Positions 1 through 5,742 of a stretch of 6,035 nt of DNA are shown here, one piece after another. How positions within the stretch are numbered: position 1 is the stretch's first letter; every line of letters starts with the position of its first letter. Position numbers and translations under genes: made by a program. Where the stretch lies: contig JANPDA010000455.1 in NCBI GenBank assembly GCA_031431235.1, positions 1-6,035 on the forward strand. Direction: 5' to 3'. Origin of the DNA: JANNSW01 sp031431235 (GTDB taxonomy: Bacteria; Pseudomonadota; Alphaproteobacteria; Rhizobiales; Hyphomicrobiaceae). A model generated the notes under the pieces. The model was not told the DNA's origin. It was given only the letters and a program-made list of their open reading frames with translations, and ran no database searches.

Positions 1-77
1 CGGCGCGAAATAGCTGGACGCACCGGCTTGGCCGCGAACGTACCATCGAGCGAGGCGTTCCTCTTGTTGGAGTGAGC

Positions 78-99
78 CTCGAACGTCTAACGTTCCGAG
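78..99. repeat. Short hairpin with one bulged base
   Basis: The arms CTCGAACGT (78-86) and ACGTTCCGAG (90-99) pair over nine base pairs with one bulged C and a CTA loop. No T-run follows on either strand, so it is not a standard intrinsic terminator. It might end transcription of a gene to the left, act as a protein-binding site, or be chance. Confidence 0.35.
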
Positions 100-272
100 C
101 CAAGAATATCGTGATACGGCGCGCATCCCGTGTAGATGCATAAGGAGATTCCGTGTACTCACGGTTGGGCGGGCGTCGCCATACGCGGACCGCTGGGCGT
201 GGTGGAGGTCCTGGGTGACCACTGGGGCGAGCCATAGGCAGGCGCGAGCCCGTTGGCGAAGCCCGGCACTCT

Positions 273-386
273 CTGGCGCTGGGCTTCAGCCGCAAAGGGC
301 GGCCTCGGCGAAGCCTACTCCGCGTCTCCACTGGCATGCTGGGCTTCGGCCCTGCGGGCCTCGGCGCCAGCCTACTCCGCAGCCTC
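273..386. repeat. Imperfect tandem duplication spanning the fdhF stop codon
   Basis: Two adjacent copies of a unit of about 57 bases lie at roughly 273-328 and 331-386. Shared exact blocks are GCTGGGCTTC (278-287 and 338-347), GGCCTCGGCG (301-310 and 357-366) and AGCCTACTCCGC (312-323 and 369-380). Each copy contains a small GC-rich hairpin (289-303 and 348-360). The right-hand copy includes the last codons and TAG stop of fdhF. The left-hand copy repeats the same GCGGAG-TAG-GCT context exactly 57 bases (19 codons) downstream in the same frame. A further partial match, GGCGAAGCC, occurs at 255-263 and 307-315. This looks like a local duplication of the gene's 3' end, now diverged. Confidence 0.7.
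338..371 (-). terminator. Candidate stem-loop directly after fdhF
   Basis: Immediately after the fdhF TAG the transcript can fold with an outer GCUGG/CCAGC stem (367-371 with 338-342) and an inner GGCCC/GGGCC stem (356-360 with 348-352) closing a three-base loop, with unpaired bases between. The position suits a 3'-end structure or terminator. No U-tract follows, so the terminator reading is weak, and the hairpin may simply reflect the GC-rich repeat in which it lies. Confidence 0.3.
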
Positions 387-3191
387 GGCGACCGTAGCCT
401 TGCCGATCCGGGCGGCGCAGAACTTGAATTCGGGGATCTTACCGATCGGATCGAGCTGCGGGTTGGTCAGGATGTTGGCCGCGGCCTCCACATAGGCGAA
501 CGGGATGAAGATCATATCGGCCTGGATCGCCTCGTCGGCGCGCGCCGCCAGCTCGATCGCGCCGCGCCGCGTCTCGACCCGCACCAGGTCGCCCGGCTTG
601 ACGCCGAGATGGCGCATGGTGAGGGGATTGAGGGAAGCGGTCGGCGAGGGCTCGAGCGCGTCGAGGTTCGACGCCCGCCGGGTCATCGCGCCGGTGTGCC
701 AGTGCTCGAGCTGACGTCCGGTCGTCAGCACGAACGGGTAGTCGGCATCGGGGCGCTCGGCGGGCGGCACGATGGCGGCTGGAACGAGCTTGGCGCGGCC
801 GCTCGGCGTCGGGAACTTGTCGGAGAAGACGATCGACTGGCCCGGATCGGTCGGCGACAGGCTCGGATAGGTGACGACGCTCTCGGCGGCAAGCCGGTCC
901 CAGGTGATGTTGTCGAGGGAAGCCATGCCGCGCTTCATCTCGGCAAAAACTTCCGCGGGCGAAGTGTAGGTCCAGGGCAGGCCGAGGCGTCTGGCCAGCT
1001 CGACCGTGATCAGCCAATCCTCCTTGGCCTCGCCCGGCGGGGAAAGCGCCTTCCGGCCCATCTGCACCTGCCGGTTGGTGTTGGTGACGGTGCCGTTCTT
1101 CTCGGGCCAGGCGGATGCGGGCAGCACGACGTCGGCAAACATCGCGGTCTCGGTCAGGAAGATGTCCTGCACGACGAGGCATTCGAGACTGGCGAGCGCG
1201 TGGCGGGCGTGGCTCGCATCGGGGTCCGACATCGCCGGATTCTCGCCCATCACATACATGCCCTTGATCTCGCCGCGGTCGATCGCGTCGATGATCTCGA
1301 CCACGGTGAGACCTGGCTTTGGATCGAGCTCGATGCCACCCCAGATCCCGCTCCAGAGCTTCCGGTTTTCGTCGACGGCGACGCGCGCGTAGTCCGGAAA
1401 CACCATTGGGATCAGGCCCGCGTCGGAAGCGCCTTGCACGTTGTTCTGCCCGCGCAGGGGATGCAGGCCCGTGCCCGGCCGGCCCGACTGTCCGCACATG
1501 AGGGCGAGCGAGATCAGGCAGCGCGCGTTATCGGTGCCGTGCACGTGCTGGGAGATGCCCATGCCCCAGAAGATCATGGCGCGCGAGGCCCGGCCGTAGG
1601 TGCGCGCGACGGTGCGGATGGTCTCTGGATCGATGCCGCACGTGGCGCTCATCGCCTCGGGTGTGTAGGCGGCGAGGTGCTCCTGCAGCCTCTCGAAGCC
1701 CTCCGTATGGGCCTGGATGTATTGGGTGTCATAGAGCCTCTCCTCGACGATCACGTGCATCATGGCGTTCAGCAGCGAGACGTCGCTGCCCGGGCGGAAC
1801 TGCAGCATGTGCTTGGCGTGCTTGCGCATCGCCTGGCCGCGCGGGTCCATGACGATCAAGGTCGCGCCGCGCTTGGCCGCCTGCTTGAAGTAGGTGGCGG
1901 CGACAGGATGATTCTCGGTCGGATTGGCGCCGATGATGATGATCACATCGGACTTCAGGCACTCGGTGAAGGTCGCCGTCACCGCGCCCGAGCCAATGCC
2001 CTCCATCAGCGCCGCCACCGAGGAAGCGTGGCAAAGCCGCGTGCAGTGGTCGAGGTTGTTGTGTCCGAACGCGGTGCGAATGAGCTTCTGGAACAGATAG
2101 GCTTCCTCGTTCGAGCACTTGGCCGAGCCAAAACCCGCGACCGCCTTGCCGCCATGGGTGTCGCGCAAGCGCAAGAAGCCATTTGCCGCCGCGTCGAGCG
2201 CCTCGTCCCAGCTCGCCTCGCGGAAGTGGGTCAGCAGATTGCCGGGATCGGCGTTCAACCCCTTGGGCACGCCCGGCTTGCGGATCAGCGGCCTGGTCAA
2301 CCGGTGGGGATGCGTCACATAGTCGAAGCCGAAGCGGCCCTTCACACACAGCCGGTTCTCGTTGGCCGGCCCGTTGCGGCCCTCGACATAGGCGATCTTC
2401 TCGTCGCGGATCTTGTAGGTGATCTGGCAGCCGACGCCGCAATAGGGACAGACCGAATCGACCTCGCGATCGACCTTGCGCGTGCCCACCATGGTCGCAA
2501 GGTCGATGATCGATTTCGGCATCAGGGCGCCGGTCGGGCATGCCTGCACGCATTCGCCGCACGCGACGCAGGTCGAGCCGCCCATCGCATCGTCGAAATC
2601 GAACACCACCTTCGAGCCGTGCCCGCGATAGGCCATGCCGATCACGTCGTTCACCTGCACCTCGCGGCAGGCACGCACGCACAGCCCGCAATTGATGCAG
2701 GCGTCGAGATTGACCGCCATCGAGGGGTGAGAGACGTCGGGGGCGTCGGCCGGGGGCCGCGTACCATCTCGACGGGCATGCGAGCCGTCGCCATTGCGCG
2801 CCGGAAAGCGAGAATGCGTGACCTTCTGGGCGTCCGCCCAGTGCCAGAAGCGCGCGACCTGATCGCGGGCCTCTGTTTGGGGCGGCTGGTCGGCGACGAG
2901 CAGCTCCATCACCATGGCGCGGGCCTTGACCGCGCGCTCGGATGCCGACTTCACCTTCATACCGGGCGCGGGCTTCCTGATACAGGATGCCGCCAGCGTC
3001 CGCTCGCCATCGATCTCGACCATGCAGGCACGGCAATTGCCGTCCGCCCGATAGCCGGGCTCTGGTAGCCAGCAAAGGTGCGGGATGGTCGTGCCCAGCC
3101 GCTCGGCAACCTGCCAGATGGTCTCCCCGGGCTCCGCCTTCACCTCGCGGCCGTCGATGGAGAAGGTTATGGCGGCTGCGGTCGTCGTCAT
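372..3191 (-). CDS. fdhF: Formate dehydrogenase alpha (catalytic) subunit, Mo/W-bis-MGD, multi-[Fe-S]
   Basis: This 939-residue protein is predicted to oxidise formate to CO2 (or the reverse) in the cytoplasm. No signal peptide is visible. An N-terminal [2Fe-2S] domain (about 8-80) has ligands C40, C53, C56 and C70. Two ferredoxin-type [4Fe-4S] motifs follow: C165/168/171/175 and C208/211/214/218. The cofactor-proximal [4Fe-4S] site is CPYCGVGC (C248/251/255) plus C282. The molybdopterin domains continue to a C-terminal dinucleotide-binding domain (about 815-925). Active-site residues by analogy with FdsA and E. coli FdhF are C387 and H388 (in CTRLCHASS) and R580 (in LRGQNNVQG). The metal ligand is Cys, not selenocysteine. 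The ATG at 3191 is chosen because GAGGA lies eight bases upstream and homology begins there; an upstream TTG at 3332 would add 47 unlikely residues. The His-Cys3 cluster motif of NAD-linked FdsA is missing between residues 70 and 165. Names in use for this family are fdhA, fdhF and fdsA. Family assignment is firm; the electron acceptor is unknown. Confidence 0.93.
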   Translation of the reverse strand: MTTTAAAITFSIDGREVKAEPGETIWQVAERLGTTIPHLCWLPEPGYRADGNCRACMVEIDGERTLAASCIRKPAPGMKVKSASERAVKARAMVMELLVADQPPQTEARDQVARFWHWADAQKVTHSRFPARNGDGSHARRDGTRPPADAPDVSHPSMAVNLDACINCGLCVRACREVQVNDVIGMAYRGHGSKVVFDFDDAMGGSTCVACGECVQACPTGALMPKSIIDLATMVGTRKVDREVDSVCPYCGVGCQITYKIRDEKIAYVEGRNGPANENRLCVKGRFGFDYVTHPHRLTRPLIRKPGVPKGLNADPGNLLTHFREASWDEALDAAANGFLRLRDTHGGKAVAGFGSAKCSNEEAYLFQKLIRTAFGHNNLDHCTRLCHASSVAALMEGIGSGAVTATFTECLKSDVIIIIGANPTENHPVAATYFKQAAKRGATLIVMDPRGQAMRKHAKHMLQFRPGSDVSLLNAMMHVIVEERLYDTQYIQAHTEGFERLQEHLAAYTPEAMSATCGIDPETIRTVARTYGRASRAMIFWGMGISQHVHGTDNARCLISLALMCGQSGRPGTGLHPLRGQNNVQGASDAGLIPMVFPDYARVAVDENRKLWSGIWGGIELDPKPGLTVVEIIDAIDRGEIKGMYVMGENPAMSDPDASHARHALASLECLVVQDIFLTETAMFADVVLPASAWPEKNGTVTNTNRQVQMGRKALSPPGEAKEDWLITVELARRLGLPWTYTSPAEVFAEMKRGMASLDNITWDRLAAESVVTYPSLSPTDPGQSIVFSDKFPTPSGRAKLVPAAIVPPAERPDADYPFVLTTGRQLEHWHTGAMTRRASNLDALEPSPTASLNPLTMRHLGVKPGDLVRVETRRGAIELAARADEAIQADMIFIPFAYVEAAANILTNPQLDPIGKIPEFKFCAARIGKATVAEAAE

Positions 3192-3199
3192 GGAGCAGG

Positions 3200-3204
3200 T
3201 CCTC
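3200..3204 (-). promoter_or_regulatory. Ribosome binding site of fdhF
   Basis: On the minus strand GAGGA sits eight bases before the ATG at 3191. This supports that start over the upstream in-frame TTG at 3332. Confidence 0.7.
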
Positions 3205-3398
3205 GCGGGGCAATGGGCAGGCGATGGCGGACGGGTCGAATTCGAAGTGCGCCCTCCCTTAGCACGCGGGTGCGCGCCGCGAGAATGCCTTCCGTGCGCC
3301 GATTTGTCTCCGTCGCATGCCCCGCGACACAACGCGATAATTGCTCGCCCCAGACCCCAGCGGGGCGATTGCCCTCGGAAAGCGCCAACTCCAGGGAT

Positions 3399-3425
3399 TT
3401 GCAGACCCGCAATCGGCGCTATGAT
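3399..3425 (+). promoter_or_regulatory. Candidate sigma-70-type promoter for the dioxygenase-family gene
   Basis: TTGCAG at 3399-3404 and TATGAT at 3420-3425 resemble -35 and -10 boxes (four and five of six consensus bases). The spacer is 15 bases, or 16 if TTTGCA is taken as the -35, which is shorter than ideal. Transcription would start near 3432, leaving a leader of about 55 bases before the ATG at 3487. The AT-rich -10 stands out in a GC-rich background. Confidence 0.35.
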
Positions 3426-3486
3426 GCCCAGCGAGCTTCACCGCTCCCGCCCCACAAAATCCATGACCCGACGGACGATTGGCCCC

Positions 3487-3813
3487 ATGTCCACCATCAC
3501 CGGCTACCACGCCCATGTCTACTTCGATGCCGACCGCCGCAACCGGGCGGCCGCCCTTGGCGCAGAGGCAGGCCGCCGCTTTGGCGTTGCGGTCGGGCGC
3601 ATGCACGACCAGCCCGTCGGTCCCCATCCGAGCCCAAGCTGTCAGCTCGCCTTCGGACCCGAGCGCTTCGCAGAGGTGATCCCCTGGCTCGTCACGGCAC
3701 GAGGCGGCCTGACCGTCTTCGTGCATGCATTGACCGGCAATGATCTGAAGCACCACACCGACCATGTGATCTGGCTCGGCCCTTCCGAGCCCATCGACCT
3801 GAGCGGGTTGTGA
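3487..3813 (+). CDS. DOPA 4,5-dioxygenase-family protein
   Basis: This 108-residue cytoplasmic protein resembles the DOPA 4,5-dioxygenase family (Pfam Dopa_dioxygen), first known from a fungal betalain-pigment enzyme and widespread in bacteria. Family marks are HAHVYFD (residues 8-14), HDQPVGPHP (40-48), PWLVTARGGLTVFVH (66-80) and HHTDHVIWLG (89-98). H8, H10, H40, H47, H80, H90 and H93 are candidates for the non-haem iron site. The length matches the compact single-domain family. The physiological substrate in bacteria is usually unknown, so an extradiol ring-cleavage role on a catechol is inferred from the family only. The ATG at 3487 is preferred because homology begins just after it. An in-frame ATG at 3463 would add eight residues, and neither start has a strong Shine-Dalgarno. 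The ferredoxin gene follows 124 bases downstream on the same strand. Confidence 0.85.
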   Translation: MSTITGYHAHVYFDADRRNRAAALGAEAGRRFGVAVGRMHDQPVGPHPSPSCQLAFGPERFAEVIPWLVTARGGLTVFVHALTGNDLKHHTDHVIWLGPSEPIDLSGL

Positions 3814-3937
3814 GCACTGCGACTGCCGGAACGTCCGCGATGTCGCAATCCGCGCAGCCGGCACCCCACTGGCTGCAGCGCCGCACTTGCCTTATAGAGA
3901 GGCGATTCCGAGGCGGCGAGAGGCAGCATTCCGGCAC
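3814..3937 (+). other. Gap between the dioxygenase-family gene and the ferredoxin gene
   Basis: GCAGCC (3854-3859) and GGCTGC (3871-3876) form a 6-bp stem with an 11-base loop and no T-run. An AT-rich TTATAG at 3892-3897 could be the -10 of a separate ferredoxin promoter, but no good -35 is seen at 17 bases. The gap is long enough for the ferredoxin gene to have its own promoter, so co-transcription with the upstream gene is uncertain. Confidence 0.35.
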
Positions 3938-4258
3938 ATGGCCAAGATCACCTATATCGAGCATAACGGCACCGCGCACGAGGTTTCGGCCGAGCCCGGC
4001 ATGACCGTGATGGAGGCCGCCGTGAAGAATGGCGTGCCCGGCATCGAGGCCGAATGCGGCGGCGCGTGCGCCTGCGCCACCTGCCACGTCTATGTGGACG
4101 ACGCCTGGACCGAGCGTACCGGCAAGCCCGCCGAGATGGAGGAGGACATGCTCGACTTCGCGTTCGATGTCCGCCCCACCAGCCGGCTCTCCTGCCAGAT
4201 CAAGGTCAAGGCCGAGCTCGACGGCCTCGTGGTGCGCGTACCCGAGAAGCAGTTCTGA
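3938..4258 (+). CDS. fdxE: [2Fe-2S] ferredoxin, FdxE/FdVI (adrenodoxin-like) type
   Basis: This 106-residue soluble one-electron carrier has the same length as FdVI-type ferredoxins of alphaproteobacteria. The N-terminus MAKITYIEHNG is typical of the family. Cluster ligands are C40, C46, C49 (C-x5-C-x2-C) and C86 (in SRLSCQIKV); C44 lies in the cluster loop but is not expected to be a ligand. The acidic stretch around residues 66-78 (EMEEDMLDF) matches the partner-binding helix of adrenodoxin-type proteins. The ATG at 3938 is supported by homology. GAGAGG at 3918-3923 is 14 bases away, farther than usual, and a longer frame from 3887 adds 17 arginine-rich residues without family support. FdVI homologues are often housekeeping proteins and essential in Rhodobacter. 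Here the gene is near an orphan formate dehydrogenase, so a redox link is possible but unproven. It converges with the next gene with 24 bases between the stops. Confidence 0.93.
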   Translation: MAKITYIEHNGTAHEVSAEPGMTVMEAAVKNGVPGIEAECGGACACATCHVYVDDAWTERTGKPAEMEEDMLDFAFDVRPTSRLSCQIKVKAELDGLVVRVPEKQF

Positions 4259-4282
4259 CGGGTCACCCCGGAGCCGGGCAGC

Positions 4283-5491
4283 TCATCCCCCCGAAAGGTT
4301 GTCGAGTGCGACTGCCGGACGGCGGACCCGCTCGATCGGCCCGATGAGCGTGAACTCGTCCTCGGGCTCAGGTGGTCCAATCGAGCGTGTCACCCGCGTC
4401 AGCGGAACGACGAGCACCGGCATTTCGGATGCAACCTGCAATGATGCGGTTCCGAGCGAAGCGACGCGCGGCGAGTCGCCAGGACGCAGGACCAGATCGC
4501 CGAGACCGCCCAAGGCGACGGCCACAAGCTCGGGCTGAGCGGGCACGAACGGCAGCGCCAGGACGGGGGCATCGGCGCGCTCGCGCAGGCGCTCGAGGCG
4601 CTGCTCATAGGCCTTCAGCATCGGACGGCCCTCCGTGCCCCGGTGATTGACGACCTTCAGATGCGGGGCTGCAGCCTTGATGATGGTGCCGATCAGGATG
4701 CCGGCCGACGCCTGGAGCGGGTCGAGCGGATCAGCCGAGTTCTTCGCAACCTCGATGCCCGGGCCGGCGCTGCCCATGTTGGAGGCATGGATGCTCACCA
4801 CGTCGTAGGGGGCGACCTGCACGATCGTGACGAAGTCGTAGCCGTGGGCGTCCTTGCGCGGCTTGCTCATGTAGAGCGGCACGAACACGGAGAAGGCGTG
4901 CGAGGACACCGTGTCGTAGATGTCCGTGTTCAGCGTCGAGTTCTGGAACTCGTGATAGACGAAAATGCGCATGCTGGAAAAGTTGCGCCGCCTGTAAGGC
5001 TTGCCCTCGGGCAGCCTCGGGCTTCGGGCGATCAGCACATACTCGCTCGGGGACATCCAGATCCGTCCGGGCGGAATCCAGCCATCCGCGTCAATCTCCG
5101 GTAGCGAGAGTTTGCAATCGAGCTGCTCGCAGCCGGCAAAGACCGCGGCAGCGGGGGGTGGCCGGTCGGTCACGGCTAGCGTCGCCATCGCGTCGTTGAA
5201 CGCCTGCTGCCCCTTCTCCGTGCGGTAGAGCGGCCATCCCCCGGCGAGCGCCTGATCGTCCTCGTTGCGCGGCTTCTCGGTGGCGCGGGACCGGGTCACG
5301 TCGATATTGCGCAGCCGGATCGGCGCCGAGCTCTCTTGGGTGGATTGAGCGACAACCCGGGTCGGCGCCGTGAGCGTGGCCAGCCCCAAGGCCAAGCCGA
5401 AACCGACAAGCGAGGCGCGCACGAACCCAGACGAGAGGCGGGGACAACGCAACGAGCGCAATCTCTGATTGTGACAAAGGGGCAAACTCAT
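4283..5491 (-). CDS. Exported protein of unknown function
   Basis: This 402-residue protein is not recognised as a named family. A basic N-terminus (residues 10-26), a hydrophobic stretch (about 27-41) and VVAQS (46-50) fit a Sec signal peptide cut after A48, so the mature protein is likely periplasmic or secreted. There is no lipobox. C121 and C126 could form a disulfide. The central part (about 170-250) looks like a compact conserved domain with FVYHEFQNSTLNTD, YDTVSSH, FVPLYMSK, YDFVTIVQVAPYDVVSIHAS and GSAGPGIEVAKN. H180, E181 and H198 might bind a metal, but no known zinc motif is present. Residues 260-285 are helix-like, and the C-terminal 100 residues are rich in Val, Leu and Pro. The ATG at 5491 is chosen; GGGAG abuts it directly, which is unusually close, and an in-frame TTG at 5512 would add seven residues. 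GC-rich third positions support a real gene. Confidence 0.8.
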   Translation of the reverse strand: MSLPLCHNQRLRSLRCPRLSSGFVRASLVGFGLALGLATLTAPTRVVAQSTQESSAPIRLRNIDVTRSRATEKPRNEDDQALAGGWPLYRTEKGQQAFNDAMATLAVTDRPPPAAAVFAGCEQLDCKLSLPEIDADGWIPPGRIWMSPSEYVLIARSPRLPEGKPYRRRNFSSMRIFVYHEFQNSTLNTDIYDTVSSHAFSVFVPLYMSKPRKDAHGYDFVTIVQVAPYDVVSIHASNMGSAGPGIEVAKNSADPLDPLQASAGILIGTIIKAAAPHLKVVNHRGTEGRPMLKAYEQRLERLRERADAPVLALPFVPAQPELVAVALGGLGDLVLRPGDSPRVASLGTASLQVASEMPVLVVPLTRVTRSIGPPEPEDEFTLIGPIERVRRPAVALDNLSGG

Positions 5492-5554
5492 CTCCCGAGC
5501 GAAAGACGCCAACGGGCGTCATCGCCCAGTATCGCGGCGGAAGGTAGCCAAGAG

Positions 5555-5594
5555 ATTGACGAAATTTGGCAATCGACCGTTCACCATGTCGATT
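5555..5594. promoter_or_regulatory. Two adjacent inverted repeats, candidate operator
   Basis: AATCGAC (5571-5577) and GTCGATT (5588-5594) are perfect 7-bp arms with a 10-base spacer, giving a 17-base centre-to-centre distance of the kind bound by dimeric regulators. Directly beside it, 5555-5573 is an imperfect 19-base palindrome (ATTG at one end, CAAT at the other, AAATTT in the centre). Both lie 64-103 bases upstream of the exported-protein ATG, where an operator or activator site would be expected. No regulator gene is visible in the window. Confidence 0.35.
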
Positions 5595-5696
5595 TTGGCG
5601 TTGGGCGCCGCGAATCAGGGCCGAAATGCCGTCGCCGGACCCTCGCCATGCCGGCCTGCGCGATCGGCCGGGCGGCTCGGGACGGCTAGCAATTGT

Positions 5697-5725
5697 CCCG
5701 GGAAGCCGGTCACCGGCTTCCCGGG
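5697..5725 (-). terminator. Strong hairpin terminator after the RTX gene
   Basis: CCCGGGAAGCCGG (5697-5709) and CCGGCTTCCCGGG (5713-5725) form a perfect 13-bp stem with a three-base loop. It begins 17 bases after the TGA at 5743-5745 and is the expected end of that transcript. On the minus strand it is followed by ACAATTG rather than a clear U-run, so it is an intrinsic-terminator-like structure of the GC-rich kind. Being symmetrical, it may also block plus-strand transcription. Confidence 0.7.
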
Positions 5726-5742
5726 CCGCCGATCGCGACCGG

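Larger units (their letters stand above)
1..371. other. Region without a supported gene, left of fdhF
   Basis: I see no convincing coding gene here. On the plus strand a frame is open from the window edge to a TAA at 141-143 (46 codons). It could be the tail of a gene entering from the left, but its third positions are only about half G/C, unlike the real genes in this window, and I do not recognise the peptide. A hairpin lies at 78-99. A Shine-Dalgarno-like AAGGAG at 142-147 precedes a GTG at 153 that opens a 21-codon frame ending in TGA at 216-218. From about 250 to 371 the sequence consists of repeated GC-rich blocks that also cover the end of fdhF (described separately). No downstream operon partner of fdhF is visible. 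Confidence 0.5.
3192..3486. other. Divergent intergenic region between fdhF and the dioxygenase-family gene
   Basis: These 295 bases must hold the promoters for both divergent genes. Apart from the fdhF Shine-Dalgarno and a candidate plus-strand promoter near 3399-3425, there is an interrupted inverted repeat: TTGT (3304-3307), GTCGC (3312-3316), GCGAC (3324-3328), ACAA (3329-3332). It could fold or bind a regulator, but its arms are unevenly spaced. No clear sigma-70 or sigma-54 promoter was found for fdhF. Open frames crossing this region are antisense to fdhF or lack codon bias, and I do not count them as genes. Confidence 0.5.
5492..5742. other. Intergenic region upstream of the exported protein
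   Basis: These 251 bases separate the exported-protein gene from the RTX gene remnant, both on the minus strand. They hold the inverted repeats at 5555-5594 and the terminator hairpin at 5697-5725. A weak minus-strand promoter could use TTGCCA at 5567-5572 as its -35, but the corresponding -10 is poor. Short plus-strand frames starting at 5556 or 5581 run through the terminator and have no ribosome binding site or family resemblance, so I do not count them as genes. Confidence 0.5.

Noticed and set aside
3..86. Minus-strand frame with GC-rich third positions running off the left edge (28 codons)
   Set aside because: It begins right after a TAG without a start codon near its 5' end, and the peptide is not recognised. 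It is too short to support a gene.
336..3068. A 910-codon open frame on the plus strand, antisense to fdhF
   Set aside because: It mirrors the fdhF codon phase; in GC-rich genes the antisense frame lacks stops. The translation is His/Arg/Gly-rich without domains, whereas the minus-strand frame has complete cofactor motifs.
439..3213. Long minus-strand frames overlapping fdhF (1729-3213 and 439-1497)
   Set aside because: They are out-of-phase shadows of the same gene, with Arg-rich translations and no motifs.
3085..3486. N-terminal extension of the dioxygenase-family protein by up to 134 residues
   Set aside because: The extension runs antisense through the fdhF start and the divergent promoter region, and family homology begins only at residue 5-8 after the ATG at 3487.
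3259..4087. Minus-strand frames of 95-201 codons opposite the dioxygenase-family and ferredoxin genes
   Set aside because: They lie antisense to genes with clear family motifs and have no ribosome binding site or recognisable domain.
4372..5104. Plus-strand frames at 4372-4650 and 4643-5104 opposite the exported protein
   Set aside because: They are antisense shadows; the minus-strand frame has a signal peptide and protein-like composition throughout.
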